A stretch of DNA of 34,409 bases from Leucobacter sp. OLIS6 (lineage in GTDB: Bacteria > Actinomycetota > Actinomycetes > Actinomycetales > Microbacteriaceae). The stretch is from positions 1-34,409 of the forward strand of contig NZ_MRAV01000006.1 of NCBI RefSeq assembly GCF_002752355.1, in the 5' to 3' direction. The notes beneath the pieces were generated by a model. The model saw nothing but the letters and a program-made list of their open reading frames with translations. It was not told the origin of the DNA and made no database searches. Below are positions 8,171 to 16,494 of this stretch, piece after piece. The first letter of the stretch is position 1, and every line of letters begins with the position of its first letter. A program made the position numbers and the translations under genes.

Positions 8171-9607
8171 ATGACCCTGCAGCAGGAGACGGTGTCGTTC
8201 GAGGACGCCGCGACGGATACGCCCAGCGGCCTCGCCGAGATCGCGAAGCGCCACCTGGTGATGAACTTCACCCCGGCCTCCAAGTACCGCGAGGACGACC
8301 TCCCCGTCTTCGTGCGGGGCGAGCACTGCTCGGTGTTCGACGAGAGCGGCCGACGCTTCTTCGACGGCCTCGCAGGACTTTTCTGCGTGCAGCTCGGCTA
8401 CACCCACGGCGCCGAGGTCGGCGACGCGGTCCGCGAGCAGCTCGCGGCGCTGCCGTACCAGACCACCTGGAGCGTCACGCATCCGCCGGCCGCGCTGCTC
8501 GCCCAGAAGATCGCGCAGCTCGCCCCCGGCGACCTGAACCGCGTGTTCTTCGCGTCGGGCGGCGGCGAGTCGAACGAGGCCGCGATCAAGCTCGCGCGGC
8601 AGTACCAGCAGACCATCGGTCAGGGCACCCGCACCAAGTTCATCGCCCGCCGCGTGGCCTACCACGGCACCAGCTTCGGTGCGATGTCGCTGAACGGCAT
8701 GACGAACGTGCGCGCCATGTTCGAGCCGCTGATGTCGGGCGTCCGCCACACCCACAACACCAAGACGTACCGCCGGCCCGAGGGCGAGACCCCCGAGCAG
8801 ACCACCGCGTTCCTGCTCGGCGAGCTCGAGTCGCTCATCGTGCAGGAGGGCCCCGAGACGATCGCCGCGATCATCATGGAGCCGCTGCAGAACGCCGGCG
8901 GCAGCCTCAAGCCGCCGACGCCCGAGTACTTCGCGGGCGTACGCGCCCTCTGCGATAAGTACGGCATCCTCATGATCGCCGACGAGGTCATCACCGGTTT
9001 CGGGCGTCTCGGATCGTGGTTCGGCTCGCAGCACTACGACTTCCAGCCCGACATGATCGTCTTCGCGAAGGGCATCGCCTCGGCGTACGTGCCCCTCGGC
9101 GGCGTCATCGCGAGCGACCGGATCATCGAGACAGTGCTCGACGGGCCCGTGGGCATGTTCAACCACGCGCTGACCTACGGCGGCCACCCGGTCGCCTGCG
9201 CCGCGGCGCTGAAGAACCTCGAGATCATGGAGCGGGAGGGCGTCGTCGAGAACGTCGCCGCGCTGAGCCCCTATCTCGAGGAGCGGCTGGCCGCGGTCGC
9301 CGAGAAGCACACCGCGATCGTCGGCGACTTCCGCGGCGACGGCTTCCACCGCAGCTTCGAGCTCGTCACGAACAAGCGGACGAAGGCGTGGGAGGACGAC
9401 GTCATCGGCGCGGGCGACTTCGTCGGCGCCCACCTGAACCCTGCGCTCGCCGAGGTCGGGCTCATCTGCCGCGTCGCGATCGACGCCGAGGGCAACCCGC
9501 TCGTGCAGGTCTCGCCCCCGCTCGTCATGACCCGCGACGACATCGACGAGCTCGCCGATCTGCTCGATCGCGCCTTCGGTCTGGCGAAGGAGCGCGCCGG
9601 ACTCTAG
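8171..9607 (+). CDS. Class III PLP-dependent aminotransferase (omega-transaminase type)
   Basis: The 478-residue product is a fold-type I PLP enzyme. The DGLAGLFCVQLGY opening, FASGGGESNEAAIK, ADEVITGFGRLG with PLP-binding Asp271, and the Schiff-base Lys300 in FAKGIASAYVPLGG are diagnostic; the Asp-Lys spacing of 29 is normal. The pattern resembles beta-alanine/putrescine/taurine:pyruvate omega-transaminases. The reaction would move an amino group from a terminal amine to pyruvate or 2-oxoglutarate and give an aldehyde for the upstream dehydrogenase. GAGAGGA lies about 12 bases before the ATG. It has its own promoter region with the LysR-like motif and is followed by an 18-bp terminator. Confidence 0.92.
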   Translation: MTLQQETVSFEDAATDTPSGLAEIAKRHLVMNFTPASKYREDDLPVFVRGEHCSVFDESGRRFFDGLAGLFCVQLGYTHGAEVGDAVREQLAALPYQTTWSVTHPPAALLAQKIAQLAPGDLNRVFFASGGGESNEAAIKLARQYQQTIGQGTRTKFIARRVAYHGTSFGAMSLNGMTNVRAMFEPLMSGVRHTHNTKTYRRPEGETPEQTTAFLLGELESLIVQEGPETIAAIIMEPLQNAGGSLKPPTPEYFAGVRALCDKYGILMIADEVITGFGRLGSWFGSQHYDFQPDMIVFAKGIASAYVPLGGVIASDRIIETVLDGPVGMFNHALTYGGHPVACAAALKNLEIMEREGVVENVAALSPYLEERLAAVAEKHTAIVGDFRGDGFHRSFELVTNKRTKAWEDDVIGAGDFVGAHLNPALAEVGLICRVAIDAEGNPLVQVSPPLVMTRDDIDELADLLDRAFGLAKERAGL

Positions 9608-9617
9608 CGGACCGGGG

Positions 9618-9659
9618 AAGCGCACCGACCGCGATCACGCCATCGCGGTCGGTGCGCTT
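9618..9659. terminator. Strong hairpin terminator after aminotransferase
   Basis: A perfect 18-bp stem (9618-9635 with 9642-9659) and a 6-base loop begin 10 bases after the aminotransferase stop. No T-tract follows, typical of GC-rich actinobacterial terminators. Confidence 0.85.
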
Positions 9660-9819
9660 CGGCGTGCCCGCGCACCCCGCACGAGCCTGCGCGCCCGCAG
9701 ATCGCGCGGGCCGCGGGCGTTCTGCTGAGCAGATCGGCTGCATAGGAAACGACTGTTCGCATTCCCGCCCGGATTCTCGTTTGCTGGTGCAGAACCCTTC
9801 AATGAGGAAAGGAATCACC

Positions 9820-11343
9820 GTGAGCACATCCGCTCCCGAAACCGCGCCGACGCAGATGGCGCTCGAGGAATCGAAGCACCTGCAGAAGACGCTCGGCCGT
9901 TTCGACATCGTCTTCCTGGTCGTCGCCGCCGTCGTATCGATCGAGGTGCTCGGCCAGGTGGCCGGCTACGGCGGCGAGACCTTCACGTGGACGCTGGTGC
10001 TCACCGTGCTGTTCCTCGTGCCCTACGCGCTCATCTTCGCCGAGACCGGCGGCGCGTTCACCGAGGAGGGCGGCGTCTACACCTGGGTGCGCCAGGCCTT
10101 CGGGCGGTTCGCGGGGGCTATCGCGGCGATGCTCACCTGGGTGACGCAGCCCGTGTGGGTGGGCGGCACGAGCGCGTTCATCGCGGTCGAGACGTGGTCG
10201 GCGTACGTGGCACCGATCGATCACGGATCGTTCTGGGACTACGGCTTCAAGCTCATCTTCATCTGGGTCACCGTCGCGAGCGCGATCGTCAGCCTGAAGC
10301 ACGGCAAGTGGCTGCCGACGCTCGGCGCGCTGCTGAAGGTCGCGTTCCTCGCATTCTTCCTCGTCGTCACCGTCATCTACGGCGTGCAGCACGGCTTCCA
10401 GGGGCTCACCGCCTCTTACTTCGCCCCGACGCTCACCGGGTTCCTGGGTCTCACCCCGCTGCTGCTGTTCTCCTTCCTCGGCTTCGAGTCGGGCAACAGC
10501 GCGGCGGGCGAGATGAAGAACCCGGGGCGCGATGTGCCGGTGTCGATCGCGCGCTCCGCGGGGATCGCGGCCGCGAGCTATCTGCTGCCGATCCTCGCGA
10601 TCCTGCTGGTCGTCCCGGTCGAGAAGATCCAGGGCATCAGCGGTCTGTTCGAGGCGGTCGCGACGGTGTTCTCGATCTTCGGCGACGGAGCGGGCACCAT
10701 GCTCACCATCTCGGCGATCGTCTTCATCTTCGTGCTCATGTCGCAGGGCGGCGCGTGGATGATCATCAGCGATCGCATGCAGGCGATGGCCGCGGCCGAC
10801 GGGTCCTTCTTCGGCGGTTTCTTCGGCAAGATCCACCCGGGTCTCGGCACCCCGGTCCGCGTCAACACGATGTCGGGCATCGTCGGCACCGTGTTCATGC
10901 TCGCCGCGATGATCTTCGTGAACGGGCAGGCCGGCGCCCTGTTCCAGGTCGTGCTCACGATCTGCATCTCGACGTTCCTCATGAGCTACCTCTTCGCGAT
11001 CCCCGCGGCGATCAGCCTGCGCAAGAAGTTCCCCGACGTCCACCGGCCCTACCGGGTGCCGGTCAACGACCTGGTCTGGAAGTGCTTCGGCGTGCTCTGC
11101 ACCGCCTGGATCCTGCTGGGCACCTGGGTCGCGATCTTCCCGGGAACGCTCGAAGCCCTGTTCGGCGTCGAGTATCCCTTCACCGACATCTGGGGCGTCG
11201 ACCAGGGCACCTTCTCGGTGTTCACGCTCTCGACCCTCGGCGTCATCGTGCTCATCGGTGTCGCGGGCTACCTGCTCGGCCGGCGGCTGCGCCAGCCGAC
11301 GGAGGCGATCGCGGTCGTCGGCGAACGGGTCACGGTCGGCTGA
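9820..11343 (+). CDS. APC-superfamily amino acid permease
   Basis: The 507-residue product is an integral membrane protein with about 12 segments. APC features include GRFDIVFLVVAAVVSIEVLG in TM1, FAETGGAFTEEGGVYTWV and FSFLGFESGNSAAGEMKNPGRDVP, the usual helix 6 and loop region. It should import an amino acid or polyamine by exchange or proton symport. The GTG at 9820 is chosen because GGAAAGGA ends 7 bases before it; an in-frame ATG at 9802 overlaps that site. It follows the aminotransferase after a terminator and so has its own promoter, which I could not define. Context suggests it feeds the same transaminase-dehydrogenase route. Confidence 0.88.
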   Translation: MSTSAPETAPTQMALEESKHLQKTLGRFDIVFLVVAAVVSIEVLGQVAGYGGETFTWTLVLTVLFLVPYALIFAETGGAFTEEGGVYTWVRQAFGRFAGAIAAMLTWVTQPVWVGGTSAFIAVETWSAYVAPIDHGSFWDYGFKLIFIWVTVASAIVSLKHGKWLPTLGALLKVAFLAFFLVVTVIYGVQHGFQGLTASYFAPTLTGFLGLTPLLLFSFLGFESGNSAAGEMKNPGRDVPVSIARSAGIAAASYLLPILAILLVVPVEKIQGISGLFEAVATVFSIFGDGAGTMLTISAIVFIFVLMSQGGAWMIISDRMQAMAAADGSFFGGFFGKIHPGLGTPVRVNTMSGIVGTVFMLAAMIFVNGQAGALFQVVLTICISTFLMSYLFAIPAAISLRKKFPDVHRPYRVPVNDLVWKCFGVLCTAWILLGTWVAIFPGTLEALFGVEYPFTDIWGVDQGTFSVFTLSTLGVIVLIGVAGYLLGRRLRQPTEAIAVVGERVTVG

Positions 11344-11375
11344 TCCCGAGCGGCGGCGAAGGGCCGTCATCCGCG

Positions 11376-11408
11376 ACGGGCGGGGAGCGTTCTGCGCTCC
11401 CCGCCCGT
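11376..11408. terminator. Hairpin terminator after permease
   Basis: A perfect 14-bp GC-rich stem (11376-11389 with 11395-11408) with a 5-base loop begins 32 bases after the permease stop. Confidence 0.85.
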
Positions 11409-11446
11409 TCGCGTCCGTCTCCCAGGCGCGGCAGTTCGTTCCGGGG

Positions 11447-11452
11447 TAGGAT
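11447..11452 (+). promoter_or_regulatory. -10 element for leaderless start
   Basis: TAGGAT lies 7 bases before the ATG at 11460, so transcription would begin at or near the start codon. An upstream in-frame ATG at 11451 overlaps the element and is less likely. Confidence 0.5.
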
Positions 11453-11459
11453 GGTGAGC

Positions 11460-11651
11460 ATGGAGAACTGGTGGGTCAACGCGCTCTGGTCGATCACCCC
11501 GACCGTGCTGATCGGCATCTTCTTCTTCTCGGTGCTGCGCCTCATCCTGCGCGCCGACCGCACCGAGCGACGCGTCTACCGCGAGATCGAGAACGAGGAG
11601 CGCGCGAAGCTCGGGCTGCCTCCGGTCGAGGCCGCCGACAGCACCCGATAA
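11460..11651 (+). CDS. Small single-pass membrane protein
   Basis: The 63-residue product begins MENWWVNALWS, has one hydrophobic helix at about residues 7-29 (TPTVLIGIFFFSVLRLIL) and a charged cytoplasmic tail (RADRTERRVYREIENEERAK). I do not recognise a named family; similar short proteins sit beside cardiolipin synthase genes in Microbacteriaceae as far as I recall. It precedes the cardiolipin synthase gene by 42 bases on the same strand and could be co-transcribed. A TAGGAT -10 element 7 bases upstream suggests leaderless translation. The membrane tail pattern suggests a structural or regulatory partner, but no function is assigned. Confidence 0.75.
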   Translation: MENWWVNALWSITPTVLIGIFFFSVLRLILRADRTERRVYREIENEERAKLGLPPVEAADSTR

Positions 11652-11693
11652 GGTAGCCCCGAGCCCTCAGCCGGCTCGGAGGGGACGGACTGG

Positions 11694-13175
11694 GTGTTCA
11701 ACCTGATCATGGGCCTGGACTGGCCGTGGATCTGGACCGTCGGCATCTTCATCGTCGACAACCTGATCCGGGTGATCGCGGTGTTCGTAGTGCCTCGAAA
11801 CCGCCGCCCGACGTCCGGCATGGCGTGGCTCATGGCCATCTTCTTCCTGCCGATCCCCGGCCTGCTGCTGTTCCTCGTGATCGGCAGCAACCACCTGCCG
11901 AAGGCCCGAGTCGAGAAGCAGGACGCCATCAATCAGATGGTGGCCGAGCTGGCGCAGCGCGAAGGGCAGGCGCTCGTCGCCGACCCGGACTCGCTGCCGC
12001 CGGGCATCGAGAGCGCGGTACGCCTCGGCAGTTCGCTCGGCGCGCAGCCGATGCTGCGCGGCAACTCGGCGTCGATCTGCATCGACTACGGGATCTCGCT
12101 CGAGCGCATGGCCGCCGCGATCCGCGAGGCCAAGGAGTACGTGCACGTCGAGTTCTACATCCTCGTGCATGACGAGACGACCGACGTGGTGTTCCAGGCG
12201 ATGCGCGAGGCCGCCGCGCGCGGCGTCAAGGTGCGCGTGCTGCTCGACCACATCTCGGCGAAGCGCAATCCCGGGGAGAAGCGCACGGCGCGCAGCCTCA
12301 CCGACATGGGCGCCGAATGGGCGTACCTGCTGCCGGTGCGTCCGCTGAAGGGGCAGTACCAGCGCCCCGACCTGCGCAATCACCGCAAGCTGCTCGTCGT
12401 CGACGGCACGGTCGGGTTCATGGGCTCGCAGAACCTCGTCGATTCGAGCTACAACAAGCCGTCGAACCGGCGGCGCGGCCTGCACTGGAAGGACCTCATG
12501 GTGCGGGTCGAGGGCCCCATCGTGCTCGGCCTCGAGGCCGTGTTCCAAGGCGACTGGTACCTCGAGACGGGGGAGCTGCTCGCGCACCTCGCGGAGTCCG
12601 ACTTCGAGTCGGATCGCCCCGGCGCGCTCGACTGCCAGATCGTGCCGAGCGGTCCCGGGTACGCGGGCGAGAACAACCTGCAGGTCTTCGTCGCTCTGCT
12701 CTACGCGGCGCAGCGGCGCATCAGCATCACGAGCCCCTATTTCGTGCCCGACGGCTCGATCATGAACGCGCTCCGCGCCGCGACGGCGCGCGGGGTCGAA
12801 GTGGAGCTCTTCGTGTCGGAGACCGGCGATCAGGCCGTCGTCTACCACGCGCAGCGCTCCTACTACGACGAGCTGCTGCGCGCCGGCGTGCGCATCTGGA
12901 TGTACCGGCCGCCGTACATCCTGCACTCGAAGCACTTCACGATCGACGACGGGGTCGCGGTGGTGGGGTCATCGAACATGGATCAGCGCTCCTTCGGCCT
13001 CAACATGGAGATCTCGATGGTCGTCCACGGCGAGAGCTTCGTACGCGAGCTCGACGAGGTCATCGACTACTACCGGGCCAATTCGCGCGAGCTCACCGCC
13101 GAGGAGTGGAAGCGTCAGCCGCTGCCCGCGCAGCTGCTCGACGGGCTCGCCCGCCTCACCTCCGCGCTCCAGTAG
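11694..13175 (+). CDS. cls: Cardiolipin synthase, phospholipase D type
   Basis: The 493-residue membrane enzyme has two N-terminal transmembrane segments (about residues 10-28 and 42-62) and two phospholipase D domains. The HKD motifs are His230-Lys232-Asp237 (HRKLLVVD) and His411-Lys413-Asp418 (HSKHFTID), each followed by a GSxN motif. Family enzymes join two phosphatidylglycerols, or phosphatidylglycerol and another donor, to make cardiolipin. The start is GTG at 11694 with GGAGGGG 9 bases before it; it is the only start placing the membrane segments normally. A 7-bp stem (11659-11665 with 11673-11679) touches the ribosome site. A terminator follows at 13180-13214. Confidence 0.93.
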   Translation: MFNLIMGLDWPWIWTVGIFIVDNLIRVIAVFVVPRNRRPTSGMAWLMAIFFLPIPGLLLFLVIGSNHLPKARVEKQDAINQMVAELAQREGQALVADPDSLPPGIESAVRLGSSLGAQPMLRGNSASICIDYGISLERMAAAIREAKEYVHVEFYILVHDETTDVVFQAMREAAARGVKVRVLLDHISAKRNPGEKRTARSLTDMGAEWAYLLPVRPLKGQYQRPDLRNHRKLLVVDGTVGFMGSQNLVDSSYNKPSNRRRGLHWKDLMVRVEGPIVLGLEAVFQGDWYLETGELLAHLAESDFESDRPGALDCQIVPSGPGYAGENNLQVFVALLYAAQRRISITSPYFVPDGSIMNALRAATARGVEVELFVSETGDQAVVYHAQRSYYDELLRAGVRIWMYRPPYILHSKHFTIDDGVAVVGSSNMDQRSFGLNMEISMVVHGESFVRELDEVIDYYRANSRELTAEEWKRQPLPAQLLDGLARLTSALQ

Positions 13176-13179
13176 CATC

Positions 13180-13214
13180 CGCGGATCCCGGCCCCTCCGG
13201 CGGCGGGATCCGCG
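13180..13214. terminator. Hairpin terminator after cls
   Basis: A perfect 11-bp stem (13180-13190 with 13204-13214) and a 13-base loop start 5 bases after the cls stop. Confidence 0.75.
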
Positions 13215-13332
13215 AGCGGCGCGCCGCCTCGACGGAGGATCTGCGGTGTACCTCGCGCGCCCCTCCGCCGTTTTGGAGAACGGGGATTCTGCGTGTCAGG
13301 ATGCTCGCACCTCTCCACGGAAGGACAACGCA

Positions 13333-15195
13333 ATGGCGCGTGACACCGAACTCCAGACCCCCGTGACCGAAGCGGCGACGACCGCCGATCCGGCGGCGAA
13401 ACCGCGGGCCTCGCGGCCCCGGACCGCAGCGAAGAGCACAGGCTCGAGCGCCGCGCCGAAGAGCAGCGCGGCGAAGAGGACGGCGTCGAAACCCGCGGCC
13501 GCGAACAAGGCCGCGACGAGGGCTTCCGCGGCCAAGCCCGCGAAGGCGGCCAAGCCCGCGAAGGCGGCCAAGCCCGCGAAGGCGGCCAAGCCCGCGAAGG
13601 CGGCGAAGCCCGCGGCCGCGGCGGTCGAGGCGCCTGCCGAGGCGCCCCAGGCCGCCAAGAACGCCCTCGCTGCGATCGCCCGCCGCAAGCGCCCCCGCAA
13701 GGAGCCCAAGACCGGCCCCGTCACCATCGGCCGCAGCGGATCGACCAAGCTCAAGAACATCTCCGAGATCCGCCACTACTTCCGGACGAACGAGTCGCCC
13801 GTGTTCTTCGTCGGCGCGACGGCCTTCAACCTGCTCGGCCTCGATCGCTGGGTGCGCGGCTTCTCGTACATCACCTACTACGACAGCTGGGACGGCGCGC
13901 ACCCGCGCGTGTTCAGCCCGGGCGACAAGCCCTATGTCGAGTTCGAGAGCGGCGAGGACATCAACAACTGGCTGCTCAGCAACCACGAGGTGCGGGCGCA
14001 CATCGAGCGCCAGACGCCGCCGGGGCTGCGCCCGAAGATCGTCATGGTGTTCTTCGACGAGCGCACCGAGCGGATCTGCGAGGAGCTCGACTACGAGCTG
14101 ATCCTGCCGTCGCACGCGCTGCGCGAGCGGCTCGATTCCAAGATCGTGACGACGCAGATCGCGGACTCGGTCGGCGTGCCGAGCGTGCCGAACATCCTCA
14201 CGACCGTCGCCGACTGGGACGAGCTGGTGCGCGCGGTCGACGCCGCCGGGCTCGGCCGGGACCTCGTGATCCAGACCGCCTACGGCGACTCCGGCAAGAC
14301 CACCTACTTCGTGACGAACGAGGAGGAGTTCGACGCGATCGCCGACGAGGTGACGGGCGTCGAGATCAAGGTGATGAAGCGGATCAACAACAGGCCGATC
14401 GCGGTCGAGGCCGTGATCACGCGCCAGGGCACCGTCGTCGGCCCCTGCATGACCGAGATCACGGGGCACGCCGAGCTGACACCCTACCGCGGAGGCTGGG
14501 CGGGCAACGAGATGTTCCCGACGGTGCTCGACGACGGCAGCCGCCACGCGGCGATCCAGCTCGTGCGCAAGCTCGGCGACCGGCTCGGGACCGAGGGGTA
14601 CCGCGGCTTCTTCGAGGTCGATGTGCTGCTCGACACCGACACGGGCGACGTCTACCTGGGCGAGCTGAACCCGCGCGTCAGCGGCGCCTCGGCGATCACC
14701 AACGTGACCGCCGGCGCCTACGCCGACGTGCCGCTGTTCGCCTTCCACCTGCTCGAGTACGCGGGCATCGACTTCGAGATCGATGTCGACGAGATCAACG
14801 CCCGCTGGGAGGACCTCGCGTCCGAGGACGAGTGGAGCCACATGGTGATCAAGCACACCTCGAGCACGGTGGAGCGGATCAACGCCGCCCCGCGCACGGG
14901 CCGCTACGTGCTCGACCACTCGGGCCGTCTCACCTACACGCACGGCGACCTCGACTGGCACCTGCTGAGCAATGAGGCCGAGGCGTTCTACCTGCGCATC
15001 TACGACGCGGGCGACTACCGCTGGAAGGGCGCCGACCTCGGGATCCTCGTCACCAAGGCGCACCTCGAGGCGGACCACGGCGGGCTCACGATCCACGCCA
15101 AGTACCTGATCGATGCGATCCGCGGCATGTACTACGCGACGCCGGTCGAGGGCGACGAGCCCGAGCTCAAGCCGGCGCCGGCCAAGGGCAAATGA
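13333..15195 (+). CDS. ATP-grasp enzyme with histone-H1-like Ala/Lys/Pro tail
   Basis: The 620-residue product has two parts. Residues 1-135 are low-complexity and basic (Ala, Lys, Pro, Ser), with a hexapeptide repeat AKPAKA at 67-96, like actinobacterial histone-H1-like or HupB tails. The remainder is an ATP-grasp enzyme: a domain with SPVFFVGATAFNLLGLDRW, a glycine-rich loop GDSGKT at 318-323, and the Mg-binding GELNPR at 443-448 (Glu444, Asn446). ATP-grasp enzymes join a carboxylate, via acyl phosphate, to an amine, thiol or carboxylate. No biotin-carrier Met-Lys-Met site is seen, so the common label biotin carboxylase is unsupported. GGAAGGA lies 7 bases before the ATG. The serine hydrolase follows after 23 bases. 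Confidence 0.85.
   Translation: MARDTELQTPVTEAATTADPAAKPRASRPRTAAKSTGSSAAPKSSAAKRTASKPAAANKAATRASAAKPAKAAKPAKAAKPAKAAKPAKAAKPAAAAVEAPAEAPQAAKNALAAIARRKRPRKEPKTGPVTIGRSGSTKLKNISEIRHYFRTNESPVFFVGATAFNLLGLDRWVRGFSYITYYDSWDGAHPRVFSPGDKPYVEFESGEDINNWLLSNHEVRAHIERQTPPGLRPKIVMVFFDERTERICEELDYELILPSHALRERLDSKIVTTQIADSVGVPSVPNILTTVADWDELVRAVDAAGLGRDLVIQTAYGDSGKTTYFVTNEEEFDAIADEVTGVEIKVMKRINNRPIAVEAVITRQGTVVGPCMTEITGHAELTPYRGGWAGNEMFPTVLDDGSRHAAIQLVRKLGDRLGTEGYRGFFEVDVLLDTDTGDVYLGELNPRVSGASAITNVTAGAYADVPLFAFHLLEYAGIDFEIDVDEINARWEDLASEDEWSHMVIKHTSSTVERINAAPRTGRYVLDHSGRLTYTHGDLDWHLLSNEAEAFYLRIYDAGDYRWKGADLGILVTKAHLEADHGGLTIHAKYLIDAIRGMYYATPVEGDEPELKPAPAKGK
13531..13620 (+). repeat. 18-bp tandem repeat coding AKPAKA
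   Basis: Four perfect copies of an 18-base unit (GCCAAGCCCGCGAAGGCG) occupy 13531-13602, and a fifth degenerate copy fills 13603-13620. Perfect identity at DNA level implies recent expansion and likely copy-number variation between strains. The reading frame is kept because the unit is a multiple of three. Confidence 0.95.
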
Positions 15196-15206
15196 CGGGA
15201 GCGTGG

Positions 15207-15212
15207 GATACT
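15207..15212 (+). promoter_or_regulatory. Possible -10 for leaderless serine hydrolase
   Basis: GATACT ends 6 bases before the ATG at 15219. It fits the leaderless spacing seen at other genes here, though the first base departs from TANNNT. Read-through from the ATP-grasp gene is also possible. Confidence 0.35.
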
Positions 15213-15218
15213 CGCCTG

Positions 15219-16442
15219 ATGATCGCAGACGCAGACGCTGACGCCGCAATGAGCACGCCCGCGGACGCCGGGATCGAGGTGCCGCCGCTCGACCAGTGGC
15301 AGTTCGCCCCGTACCTGCAGTGGTCGATGCAGAACATCCAGTCGTTCCTGCCGGTGCGGCAGATCCGACGCGGGGTGCGCAGCACCGAGTTCGGGGCCCG
15401 GGCCGCGGAGCTCGGCACCCTCTCGGTCGCGCATCCCTGGGAGGACCGGCACGCCTCGTTCGCCGAGGTGATGGCGATGACCGACACCGACGGGTGGATG
15501 ATGACGGTCGGCGGGGCCGTAGTCGGCGAGGAGTACTTCGGCACCCTCGCCCCGGGCGGCATGCACCTGCTGATGTCGGTGTCGAAGTCGCTGACCGCGA
15601 CGACCGCGGGACTGCTCGCCGCTTCCGGTGAGCTCGACCTCGATCGTCCGGTCACCGAGTACGTCCCCCGGCTCGAAGGGTCCGGGTACGACGGCGCGCT
15701 CGTGCGGCACCTCGTCGACATGCGCACGGGCGTGCGCTTCTCGGAGGAGTACCTGAACGACGGCGCCGAGGTGCGGCTCCTCGAGGAGGCCATCGGCTGG
15801 GCGCCCAAGCGGCACGCCGAGGTGCCCGACACGCTGCTCGATTTCCTCGCGACCCTCGGGCAGCAGGGACCGCACGGCGGCGCCTTCGACTACAAGTCCT
15901 GCGAGACCGACGCGCTCGGCTTCGTGATCGAGGGCGCGACCGGGCAGCCCGCCGCCGATGTCATGTCCGAGCGTCTCTGGCAACCGATGGGCGCCGAGTT
16001 CGACGCGCACGTGGGCGTCGACAGCGTGGGATCCGGCATGTTCGACGGCGGCGTCTCGGCCGCTCTGCGCGACCTGGCGCGCTTCGGCAACCTGTTCGTG
16101 AACCGCGGTGCGGCGCTCGACGGAGCCGCGGTGCTGCCCGAATGGTGGGTGGACGACACCTTCGCGGGCGGTGCCGATTCGCGCGAGGCGTTCGCGAACG
16201 CGGCCGAGCCGACGCTCATGCCCGGCGGCATGTACCGCAACGGCTTCTGGTTCCCGGGCGAGAGCGGCGACGTGATGCTCGCGCTCGGCATCCACGGGCA
16301 GATGATCTACATGAACCGGCTGACCGGGGTCGTCGGGGTCAAGGTGTCGAGCTGGCCGACGCCGCAGAACGCCGAGCGCCTGTTCTGGACCCTGCGCGCG
16401 TTCGACGCCGCGTCCTGGGCGCTCAGCAGCGGCGCGGCATAG
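15219..16442 (+). CDS. Serine hydrolase, class C beta-lactamase/NylB-like
   Basis: The 407-residue product has a penicillin-binding-protein fold. The nucleophile motif is Ser120-Val-Ser-Lys123 (SVSK), the second motif is Tyr225-Lys-Ser, and the third is GIHGQ near residue 360. Spacing and the SxxK-YxS-HG pattern recall 6-aminohexanoate-dimer hydrolase (NylB) and esterase EstB rather than true beta-lactamases. Such enzymes cleave linear amides, esters or D-peptides. No signal peptide is visible, so the protein appears cytoplasmic. Start options are ATG 15219 (chosen, with a possible leaderless promoter) and ATG 15249. It follows the ATP-grasp gene by 23 bases and may reverse or trim the amide bond that enzyme forms. 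Confidence 0.85.
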   Translation: MIADADADAAMSTPADAGIEVPPLDQWQFAPYLQWSMQNIQSFLPVRQIRRGVRSTEFGARAAELGTLSVAHPWEDRHASFAEVMAMTDTDGWMMTVGGAVVGEEYFGTLAPGGMHLLMSVSKSLTATTAGLLAASGELDLDRPVTEYVPRLEGSGYDGALVRHLVDMRTGVRFSEEYLNDGAEVRLLEEAIGWAPKRHAEVPDTLLDFLATLGQQGPHGGAFDYKSCETDALGFVIEGATGQPAADVMSERLWQPMGAEFDAHVGVDSVGSGMFDGGVSAALRDLARFGNLFVNRGAALDGAAVLPEWWVDDTFAGGADSREAFANAAEPTLMPGGMYRNGFWFPGESGDVMLALGIHGQMIYMNRLTGVVGVKVSSWPTPQNAERLFWTLRAFDAASWALSSGAA

Positions 16443-16447
16443 GATCC

Positions 16448-16473
16448 GAGGTGGGGCGTCGCAGCCCCGCCTT
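16448..16473. terminator. Hairpin after serine hydrolase
   Basis: A 10-bp stem with two G-T wobbles (16448-16457 with 16464-16473) and a 6-base loop lies 6 bases past the stop. It separates the hydrolase from the YbjQ-like gene. Confidence 0.55.
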
Positions 16474-16494
16474 CCGGACGAGAAGAGGAATCCC

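Noticed and set aside
13531..13620. CRISPR or other spacer array
   Set aside because: Units are contiguous with no spacers and stay in frame as AKPAKA; it is a coding tandem repeat.
13333..15195. Biotin carboxylase label for the ATP-grasp protein
   Set aside because: No biotin-carrier site, no carboxyltransferase neighbour, and the long basic tail is foreign to that family.
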